Source of the DNA: Pseudolabrys sp.
GTDB lineage: Bacteria; Pseudomonadota; Alphaproteobacteria; Rhizobiales; Xanthobacteraceae
DNA length: 39,906 bases
Assembly (NCBI GenBank): GCA_022843325.1
Contig: JALHNV010000027.1
Span: 1 to 39,906 of the forward strand
Direction of reading: 5' to 3'
The notes below the pieces were generated by a model, which was not told where the DNA came from, did no database searches, and worked only from the letters and a program-made list of their open reading frames with translations. The translations under genes were made by a program, and so were the position numbers. Shown here piece after piece: positions 34,631 through 39,906 of the stretch. How positions within the stretch are numbered: position 1 is the first letter of the stretch; the number at the start of each line of letters is the position of its first letter.

Positions 34631-34714
34631 TCATGGCCGGGCTTGTCCCGGCCATCCACGTCTCGAGCATCTCTTTGGCCAAGACGTGGATGCCCGGCAC
34701 AAGGCCGGGCATGA
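34631..34714. repeat. Paired-hairpin palindromic repeat, copy 1
   Basis: Two 9-bp hairpins (ATGGCCGGG-CTTGT-CCCGGCCAT and ATGCCCGGC-ACAAG-GCCGGGCAT) face each other, joined by arms CCACGTCT and AGACGTGG that also pair, so the whole 84 bp is nearly palindromic, and even the loops (CTTGT, ACAAG) are complementary. It lies between rnhB and the radical SAM gene. Orientation is opposite to copies 2 and 3. Confidence 0.85.
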
Positions 34715-34771
34715 CGAAAGTGGCGAAGCGTCCGTTTTGATAACCGGCGCCTCCAAACGAGGCGCAATCGA

Positions 34772-35941
34772 TCAGAACAGCGTCAGCTGTTCCGCGCCCG
34801 GCTTCGGCTTGCGGAAGTGTTCGATGGTCAGCGTCGTTTTGCTGGCGTTGATGCCGAGCTTCTCGCAGGCCATCTCGAAGCGCCGGCCGATCATCCAGGC
34901 ATAGGGCCCGGTGCCCTTCATGCGCTTGCCCCACTCGGCGTCGTAATCCTTGCCGCCGCGCATGTCGCGGATCAGCTTGATGACGTGATTGGCGCGGTCG
35001 GGATAATTCGCCTTCAGCCATTCATGGAACAGGTCGCGCACCTCGAGCGGCAGCCGCAACAGCACATAACCGGCCTCGCGCACCCCGGCGGTATAGGCGG
35101 CTTCCAGGATGCGCTCGATCTCCGTGTCGTTGAGCGCCGGGATCACCGGCGCCACCATCACCGTGGTCGGTACGCCGGCCTGGCTGAGGCGGCGCAGCGT
35201 CTCCAACCGGCGCATCGGCGTCGCCGCGCGCGGCTCCATGCGGCGCGCCAGTTCGGGATCGAGCGTGGTCACCGACAGCGCCACCTTGGCGAGGTTGCGC
35301 TCGGCCATGCGGGCGAGAATGTCGAGGTCGCGCAGCACCAGCGCCGACTTGGTGACAATGCCGACCGGATGACCGGCGCGGTCCAGCACCTCGAGGATGC
35401 GGCGCATCACCTTGTAGCGGCGCTCGATCGGCTGATACGGGTCGGTGTTGGTGCCGATGGCGATCACCTTCGGCGTGTAGGCGTCGGCCGACAGTTCCTT
35501 CTCCAGCAGTTCGGCGGCTTCCGGCTTCACGAACAGCTTGGATTCGAAGTCGAGCCCCGGCGACAGGCCGAGATAGGCATGGGTCGGCCGCGCGAAGCAG
35601 TAGACGCAGCCGTGCTCGCAGCCGCGATAGGGATTGATCGAGCGGTCGAAGCCGATGTCCGGCGAGTCGTTGCGGGTGATGATCTTGCGGGTGGCGTCGT
35701 TGGTGACCGTGGTCTTGAACGGCGGCAATTCGTCGAGCGTGCGCCAGCCGTCGTCGAAGGCGATGCGCGCCAGCGGCTCGTAGCGGCCGGAGGCGTTGCT
35801 CTGCGCGCCGCGGCCGCGCCGCCGCTCGAACTCGACCGCCACCCCGAGGATGCCGGTGAGGTCGTCGACATAATCACCCGCCGGCGAGGAGGGCAGCTCC
35901 GGCACCGGCGGGTGTTTCAGGGCTGCGGTATTTCGAGCCAT
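34772..35941 (-). CDS. PA0069-like radical SAM protein (SplB-related)
   Basis: A 389-residue radical SAM protein. The 4Fe-4S ligands are Cys108, Cys112 and Cys115 in RGCEHGCVYCFARP; IGTNTDPYQPIERRY and GIVTKSALVLRDLDIL match the family named after Pseudomonas PA0069, related to spore photoproduct lyase (COG1533). The reaction is unknown; repair of DNA lesions is a reasonable guess from the SplB relationship. A GAAC-N7-GAAC site 25 bases before the start suggests SOS control. It is divergent from a small glycosyltransferase gene. Confidence 0.9.
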   Translation of the reverse strand: MARNTAALKHPPVPELPSSPAGDYVDDLTGILGVAVEFERRRGRGAQSNASGRYEPLARIAFDDGWRTLDELPPFKTTVTNDATRKIITRNDSPDIGFDRSINPYRGCEHGCVYCFARPTHAYLGLSPGLDFESKLFVKPEAAELLEKELSADAYTPKVIAIGTNTDPYQPIERRYKVMRRILEVLDRAGHPVGIVTKSALVLRDLDILARMAERNLAKVALSVTTLDPELARRMEPRAATPMRRLETLRRLSQAGVPTTVMVAPVIPALNDTEIERILEAAYTAGVREAGYVLLRLPLEVRDLFHEWLKANYPDRANHVIKLIRDMRGGKDYDAEWGKRMKGTGPYAWMIGRRFEMACEKLGINASKTTLTIEHFRKPKPGAEQLTLF

Positions 35942-35965
35942 GGTCTGATCCTATCGACAGGATAA

Positions 35966-35980
35966 GAACGAAACAAGAAC
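35966..35980 (-). promoter_or_regulatory. Putative LexA (SOS) operator
   Basis: GAAC-GAAACAA-GAAC (GTTC-N7-GTTC on the minus strand) is the direct-repeat SOS box known in alphaproteobacteria. It lies 25 to 39 bases upstream of the radical SAM start codon, where it would overlap the promoter. The other divergent gene starts 108 bases away, so the radical SAM gene is the more likely target. Confidence 0.65.
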
Positions 35981-36087
35981 AATTTGCCAAAAGCGACCAA
36001 TTTACGCAGTTTTGGGCCGATCTCGTACGCGCCGATCACCACGCCACATGATATGGTGGTCAATCGCTCGAGGACGTTCCTGGTTCC

Positions 36088-36666
36088 ATGCTGACTGCCA
36101 TCATCGCCACCCACGAATCGGAACGGACGCTGGTGCCGACGCTGGCGGCGCTGGTGCCGGGCGCCACCGCCGGCCTGATCGCCGAGGTCGTGGTGGCCGA
36201 CGCCGGCTCGCAGGACGCCACCGCCGAGGTCGCCGACATCGCCGGCTGCCGCTTCGTCACCTCGCCGGCATCGCTGGGACTGCGGCTGAAACAGGCGGCG
36301 GCGGCGGCGCGGACGCCCTGGCTCATGTTCCTGCGCACCGGCGGCGTGCCGGAGCCGGGCTGGGTCGAGGCGGTTGACCGCTTCATGCAGACGGCCGACC
36401 GCATCGACGGTGCGGCGCGCGCCGCCGTGTTCCGCCCGCCGGCCGCGGCCGATCTCTTGCGCCCGGGACTGGGCGAAGTGCTGGCGCTGCTGCGCGTCGC
36501 GTTCGGCGGCGGCGCCCGTCCCGAGCAGGGCCTGCTGATCGCGCGGCGTTTCTATGACGCCGTCGGCGGCCACACGGACGTCGCCGACACCGAAGCCGCG
36601 CTGCTGCGCGCGATCGGCCGCCGCCGCATCGCCATGCTCAGCGCCGCCGCCACCACGCTGACCTGA
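36088..36666 (+). CDS. Small family 2 glycosyltransferase-like protein
   Basis: A 192-residue GT-A fold protein, shorter than usual. It begins LTAIIATHESERTLVPTLAAL, with the nucleotide-binding acidic strand at VVVADAGSQDATAEVA and ARTPWLMFLRTGGVPEPGW at the metal-binding place, where the usual DxD is replaced by RTGG. The missing acidic residues raise doubt about activity. No membrane helix. The distance from the LexA-type site argues against SOS control. Substrate unknown. Confidence 0.75.
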   Translation: MLTAIIATHESERTLVPTLAALVPGATAGLIAEVVVADAGSQDATAEVADIAGCRFVTSPASLGLRLKQAAAAARTPWLMFLRTGGVPEPGWVEAVDRFMQTADRIDGAARAAVFRPPAAADLLRPGLGEVLALLRVAFGGGARPEQGLLIARRFYDAVGGHTDVADTEAALLRAIGRRRIAMLSAAATTLT

Positions 36667-36697
36667 GCCACGGCTGGACTCCGCCGCACCAAGCGGC

Positions 36698-36723
36698 GCA
36701 AGACTTAGCGGCCTAAGACTTGC
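36698..36723. promoter_or_regulatory. Imperfect 26-bp palindrome before the serine hydrolase gene
   Basis: GCAAG-AC-TTAG-CGGC-CTAA-GA-CTTGC is symmetric except for the AC/GA positions. It lies 32 bases after the glycosyltransferase stop and 65 before the hydrolase ATG. It may be an operator for the hydrolase gene or a terminator stem without a T-run. Confidence 0.3.
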
Positions 36724-36787
36724 AAGCCACCATCGTTTCGAACATCAGGCGGCGACAGCGCCGCGATGCGTACAAGGAAAGATTGCA

Positions 36788-37963
36788 ATGGCAGACGCCG
36801 TGATGGATGCAGACCAGATCGTCAAAGGTTCCTGCGACGACTCCTTTTCGGCGGTGCGCGAGGCCTTCGTCGACAACTTCCGCCGCCGCGGTGAAGTCGG
36901 CGCCGCGGTCTGCGTCTACAAGGACGGCAAGAAAGTCGTCGACCTGTGGGGCGGTCACAAGGATCTCGCCCGCACCGTGCCGTGGGCCGAAGACACCATC
37001 GTCATCATGAATTCGCTCGCCAAGAGCATGTCGGCCTTGTGCATGCACATGCTAATCGACCGCGGCAAAGTCGACTTCGATGCGCCGGTCGCCAATTACT
37101 GGCCGGAGTTCGCGCAGGCCGGCAAGGAGAAGGTGCTGATCCGCCATATCCTGTCGCACACCTGCGGCGTCATCTACAGCGATCGCGCCAAGCCCGGCTC
37201 CTGGTATCGCTGGGACGAGCACATCAAGGCACTCGAAATGCAGGAACCGGCCTGGGAGCCCGGCACCTACGGCGCCTACAATTCGATCAACATCGGCTAT
37301 CTGCTGGGCGAGGTGCTGCGCCGCGTCACCGGCGAGAGCGTCGGCAGTTTCCTGCGCAAGGAAGTGACGTCGAAGCTCGGCGCCGATTATCACCTCGGCC
37401 TGCGCCCCGACGAGATCGCGCGCGTCAGCGACATGCACCAGAATCCGAAGAACACCTTCTTCCAGATCGCCGCCGATCCGAAGGCGCCGCTCGGCCGCGC
37501 CTTCCAGTCGCAGCCGCCCGGCGGCTACTTCCAGAACACCCGCGAGATCCGCGAGATCGAAGTGCCGTCTTTCGGCGGCCACGGCAATGCGCGGGCCATG
37601 GCGCGCATCTACGCCATGCTGGCCGGCGACGGCACGCTCGACGGCGTCGAACTCCTCTCGCCGGCCGCGGTCGAGCGCACGCGCTGGCTGGTGTGGGAAC
37701 GCGACTGCATCATGACGCAGCGCTTCCTGCGCATGGGCTTCGGCTTCATGCACAACGAGCCGGGCACCTTGCCGATGGGCAAGAACATGGCGGCCTACGG
37801 CCACTCCGGCACCGGCGGCGCCTTCGCCTGGTGCGACCGCGACCGCCGCATGTCGTTTGCCTATTGCACCAATTTCCAGCGCGAAGGGCCCGGCATCGGC
37901 GCCCGCGGCGCGGTGCTGGCGCTGGCCGCCGGCGGCGGCACCCCGCCGGACTGGCTGACCTGA
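36788..37963 (+). CDS. Serine hydrolase, class C beta-lactamase/EstB-type esterase
   Basis: A 391-residue protein of the beta-lactamase-like serine hydrolase superfamily. The nucleophile motif is SLAK (Ser76, Lys79) in IMNSLAKSMSAL; the second motif Tyr164-Asn165-Ser166 is in YGAYNSINIGYLLGEVL, and HSGTGG stands for the KTG box. There is no signal peptide, which favours a cytoplasmic esterase or lactonase over a true beta-lactamase. AAGGAAAG lies before the ATG. The substrate is unknown. A MarR-GNAT regulator gene follows 51 bp downstream on the same strand with its own operator-like site. Confidence 0.88.
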   Translation: MADAVMDADQIVKGSCDDSFSAVREAFVDNFRRRGEVGAAVCVYKDGKKVVDLWGGHKDLARTVPWAEDTIVIMNSLAKSMSALCMHMLIDRGKVDFDAPVANYWPEFAQAGKEKVLIRHILSHTCGVIYSDRAKPGSWYRWDEHIKALEMQEPAWEPGTYGAYNSINIGYLLGEVLRRVTGESVGSFLRKEVTSKLGADYHLGLRPDEIARVSDMHQNPKNTFFQIAADPKAPLGRAFQSQPPGGYFQNTREIREIEVPSFGGHGNARAMARIYAMLAGDGTLDGVELLSPAAVERTRWLVWERDCIMTQRFLRMGFGFMHNEPGTLPMGKNMAAYGHSGTGGAFAWCDRDRRMSFAYCTNFQREGPGIGARGAVLALAAGGGTPPDWLT

Positions 37964-37974
37964 CGCCCAGCCGA

Positions 37975-37997
37975 GATACTTGACTTTATCAAGTATC
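37975..37997. promoter_or_regulatory. 23-bp perfect palindrome, probable operator of the MarR-GNAT gene
   Basis: GATACTTGA-CTTTA-TCAAGTATC has 9-base perfect arms and a 5-base spacer, 17 bases before the MarR-GNAT start codon. The TTGA-N5-TCAA core is typical in form for MarR-family operators and one base too short in spacing for FNR/FixK (TTGA-N6-TCAA). Autoregulation is inferred. Confidence 0.6.
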
Positions 37998-38014
37998 CGT
38001 CCGACCCTGTCGGC

Positions 38015-38956
38015 ATGGCCCAGGCCACGCCCGATCCGCAACGCATTGCCGCGGTGCGCCGCTTCAACCGCTTCTACACGCGGCAGATCGGCGTGCTGCG
38101 GAAGAACTATCTCGACAGCCCCTACTCGCTCGGCGAAATGCGGGTGCTGTACGAGATCGCCAACGCCGGCGACGACGCGCCGACCGCCAGCGACGTCGGC
38201 CGCGCGCTCGATCTCGACGCCGGCTACATCAGCCGCGTGCTGCGCGCTTTCGAAAAGAACGGCCTGATCGCGCGCAAGACATCCGCCACCGACGGCCGGC
38301 AAAGCCACCTGACGCTGACCGCGCGCGGCCGCAAGGTGTTCGCGCCGCTCGAGCAGCGCTCGCAGGATCATGTCGCCGCCATGCTCGGCACGCTCGACGC
38401 CGGCGAACAGGCGCGGCTGGTGGCTGCGATGGAGACGATCGGCGCCCTGCTCGGCGCCGACGCACCGGCGTCAAAGCCGGCCGTCCGGCTTCGCGCGCCG
38501 AAGCACGGCGACTTCGGCTGGATGGTCAGCCGCCACGCCGAACTCTATGCGCGGGAATATGGCTGGGGCGCTCCGTTCGAAGGCCTCTGCGCGCAGATCG
38601 TCGCCGACTTCATCAACAAGCACGACCCGGCGCGCGAGCGCTGCTGGATCGCCGAGGTCGACGGCGAGAACGCCGGCTGCGTGCTGCTGGTCGAGGACTC
38701 GCCGGGCGTCGCCCGCCTGCGGCTGCTGATCGTCGATCCGAAGGCTCGCGGGCTCGGGCTCGGCGCCATGCTCACCGGCGCCTGCGTGCGCTTTGCGCGC
38801 GACGCCGGCTACACGGCGATCACGCTGTGGACGCACAGCAACCTCACCGCGGCGCGGCACATCTACCAGAAGGCCGGCTTCACGCTGACCCGCAGCGAAC
38901 CGCACCAGAGCTGGGGCCAGAAGGTCATCAGCGAGCACTGGGACCTGGTGTTATGA
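38015..38956 (+). CDS. MarR-family HTH regulator fused to GNAT acetyltransferase
   Basis: A 313-residue two-domain protein. Residues 1-145 are a MarR winged helix (helix-turn-helix around ASDVGRALDLDAGYISRVLR; wing at KTSATDGRQSHLTLT); residues ~155-313 are a GNAT acetyltransferase with the acetyl-CoA loop VDPKARGLGLGAML and the final AARHIYQKAGFTLTRSE. MarR-GNAT fusions are known regulators that may sense or modify a small molecule. A perfect palindrome lies 17 bases before the start and the serine hydrolase gene just upstream may be related by function. Confidence 0.9.
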   Translation: MAQATPDPQRIAAVRRFNRFYTRQIGVLRKNYLDSPYSLGEMRVLYEIANAGDDAPTASDVGRALDLDAGYISRVLRAFEKNGLIARKTSATDGRQSHLTLTARGRKVFAPLEQRSQDHVAAMLGTLDAGEQARLVAAMETIGALLGADAPASKPAVRLRAPKHGDFGWMVSRHAELYAREYGWGAPFEGLCAQIVADFINKHDPARERCWIAEVDGENAGCVLLVEDSPGVARLRLLIVDPKARGLGLGAMLTGACVRFARDAGYTAITLWTHSNLTAARHIYQKAGFTLTRSEPHQSWGQKVISEHWDLVL

Positions 38957-38977
38957 CCGCGCAATCGCGAGGCTCCG

Positions 38978-39063
38978 TCATGCCCGGCCTTGTGCCGGGC
39001 ATCCACGTCTTGGCTAAAAAAATGCAATACAGACGTGGATGGCCGGGACAAGCCCGGCCATGA
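38978..39063. repeat. Paired-hairpin palindromic repeat, copy 2
   Basis: The same element as at 34631 in opposite orientation: ATGCCCGGC-CTTGT-GCCGGGCAT, then CCACGTCT...AGACGTGG, then ATGGCCGGG-ACAAG-CCCGGCCAT. The central spacer differs. It lies between the MarR-GNAT stop and the moaB stop, where it can end both convergent transcripts. Confidence 0.85.
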
Positions 39064-39070
39064 CAAGGCA

Positions 39071-39634
39071 CTACGCCGTCGCGCCCTTGGCCTTGGGGCG
39101 GCGCATGTGCTCGTCGAGCCGGGGCAATATCTCGACGAAATTGCACGGCCGGTAGCGGTAGTCGAGCTGGTGCACCAGGATGTCGTCCCAGGCATCCTTG
39201 CAGGCGCCGGGCGAACCCGGCAGGCAAAACACATAGGTCGCATTGGCGACGCCGGCGGTGGCCCGCGTCTGAATCGCCGAGGTGCCGATCTTGCCGTGGC
39301 TGACCAGCAGGAACAGCGTCGCGAAGCCGTCCATCTTCTTTTCGAACAGCGGCTCAACCGCCTCCGGCGTAACGTCGCGGCCGGTGAAACCGGTACCGCC
39401 GGTCGAGATGACGACGTCGACCGCAGGATCGTCGATCCACGCCTTCACCTGCGCGCGGATGGCGTCGACCTCGTCCTTGACGATGGCGCGGGCGGCCGCG
39501 TGATGCCCGGCGGCAGCGATGCGCTCGACCAGCGTGTTGCCGGACTTGTCGTCGGCCAGCTCCCGGGTGTCCGACACCGTGAGCACCGCGATGCGCAGCG
39601 GTATGAACTGTCTTGTCTCGTCGATACCGGGCAT
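39071..39634 (-). CDS. moaB: Molybdenum cofactor biosynthesis protein B
   Basis: A 187-residue MoaB/MogA-fold protein that takes part in molybdopterin adenylylation. It starts near FIPLRIAVLTVSDTRELADD, holds the MPT-binding loop VVISTGGTGFTGRDVTPEAV and ends with FCLPGSPGACKDAWDDIL. GGAGG lies 8 bases before the ATG at 39634; an upstream extension to 39736 would run through a repeat and is rejected. The gene is bracketed by two direct copies of the palindromic repeat. Confidence 0.93.
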   Translation of the reverse strand: MPGIDETRQFIPLRIAVLTVSDTRELADDKSGNTLVERIAAAGHHAAARAIVKDEVDAIRAQVKAWIDDPAVDVVISTGGTGFTGRDVTPEAVEPLFEKKMDGFATLFLLVSHGKIGTSAIQTRATAGVANATYVFCLPGSPGACKDAWDDILVHQLDYRYRPCNFVEILPRLDEHMRRPKAKGATA

Positions 39635-39650
39635 GGAAGGAGCCTCCGCC

Positions 39651-39739
39651 GTCGTGCCCGGCCTTGTGCCGGGCATCCACGTCTTTTCTGCGGCGCAGTA
39701 AAGCAAGCCGTGGGTGGCCGGGACAAGCCCGGCCATGAC
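39651..39739. repeat. Paired-hairpin palindromic repeat, copy 3
   Basis: GTGCCCGGC-CTTGT-GCCGGGCAT, CCACGTCT, a diverged spacer in which the AGACGTGG arm has decayed to GCCGTGGG, then GGCCGGG-ACAAG-CCCGGCC. Same orientation as copy 2. It begins 17 bp before the moaB start, where it would form its upstream or leader region. Confidence 0.8.
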
Positions 39740-39781
39740 GAGTCAGTCAATCGTCTCGCGCGCTCCGCCTGCTGCCACTCC

Positions 39782-39906
39782 CTATAACTGCGGCAGGTTC
39801 AGTTCGACCACCAGCTTCTTCCACTGCGCCACTTCGGTGGTGATCACCTCGTTGAACTTCTCCGGCTGCTCCACCGGAGCCAACCCGATCTTCTCGACGA
39901 AGGCGA
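39782..39906 (-). CDS. C-terminal end of a TctC/Bug-family substrate-binding protein (partial)
   Basis: The frame from the right edge ends at TAG (39782-39784). The last ~40 residues (PEKFNEVITTEVAQWKKLVV then ELNLPQL) resemble the end of tripartite tricarboxylate transporter (TctC/Bug) binding proteins, whose last helix has E-x3-W near the C-terminus. The call rests on this short tail only. Confidence 0.55.
   Translation of the reverse strand, partial: AFVEKIGLAPVEQPEKFNEVITTEVAQWKKLVVELNLPQL

Noticed and set aside
36788..37963. Antibiotic-resistance beta-lactamase
   Set aside because: The SxxK motif and fold are shared, but there is no signal peptide and the KTG box is HSG, as in esterases.
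37981..37995. FNR/FixK box before the MarR-GNAT gene
   Set aside because: The half-sites TTGA and TCAA are 5 bases apart rather than 6, and the symmetry extends to 9-base arms, which fits a dedicated MarR operator.

Overview
The window is a high-GC (roughly two thirds G+C), gene-dense stretch of chromosome that looks like an alphaproteobacterium of the order Hyphomicrobiales, near Bradyrhizobium, Rhodopseudomonas or the Xanthobacteraceae. The grounds are protein character (an alphaproteobacterial family 4 uracil-DNA glycosylase, ETF-ubiquinone oxidoreductase, RNase HII with a basic N-terminal extension), a GAAC-N7-GAAC SOS-type operator, and the GC-rich palindromic intergenic repeats common in that group. 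No rRNA, tRNA, CRISPR array, phage gene or transposase was seen; the content is mostly housekeeping, transport and small regulatory genes.

Layout. 1-2066: end of an unknown Pro/Arg-rich protein, a transglutaminase-like protein, a hotdog thioesterase and a Spy/CpxP-like periplasmic protein. 2755-5989: a TAXI-type TRAP transporter (binding protein, then fused permease, with a strong hairpin between them). 6060-7856: leuA on the minus strand with a newly read leucine-rich leader peptide. 8020-10476: pdxY, a Nudix hydrolase and PPK2, probably one operon. 10601-13335: a NitT/TauT-type ABC importer, divergent from 13413-14972, a fused permease/binding protein of the glycine betaine type with no ATPase of its own nearby. 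15099-18895: glyQ and glyS, separated by a DUF559 endonuclease-like gene bracketed by inverted GC-rich repeats. 19087-20741: short membrane peptides around an S49 peptidase. 20738-22762: overlapping genes for a glycosyltransferase, a DUF2007 protein and a TrmN6-like methyltransferase. 22849-28699: polyprenyl diphosphate synthase, a small secreted protein, ispE, a TPR protein and ETF-QO. 28777-32245: family 4 UDG and a cyanide-insensitive-type cytochrome bd oxidase. 32255-35941: GT-C glycosyltransferase, rnhB and an SplB-like radical SAM protein behind a LexA-type box. 36088-39906: a small GT2, a serine hydrolase, a MarR-GNAT fusion with a 23-bp palindrome, moaB between two copies of a palindromic repeat, and the end of a TctC-like binding protein.

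The observations most worth following are (1) the leuA leader, whose Leu codon run is an exact 8-base complement of the leuA Shine-Dalgarno, suggesting translational attenuation; (2) the DUF559 gene bracketed by inverted 52/53-bp repeats within glyQ-glyS, which looks like a nuclease-palindrome unit; (3) the SOS-type operator in front of the radical SAM gene; and (4) an AT-rich patch inside glyS that looks like a recombinant segment. All function calls rest on reading translated sequence and recalled family motifs; no search was run.
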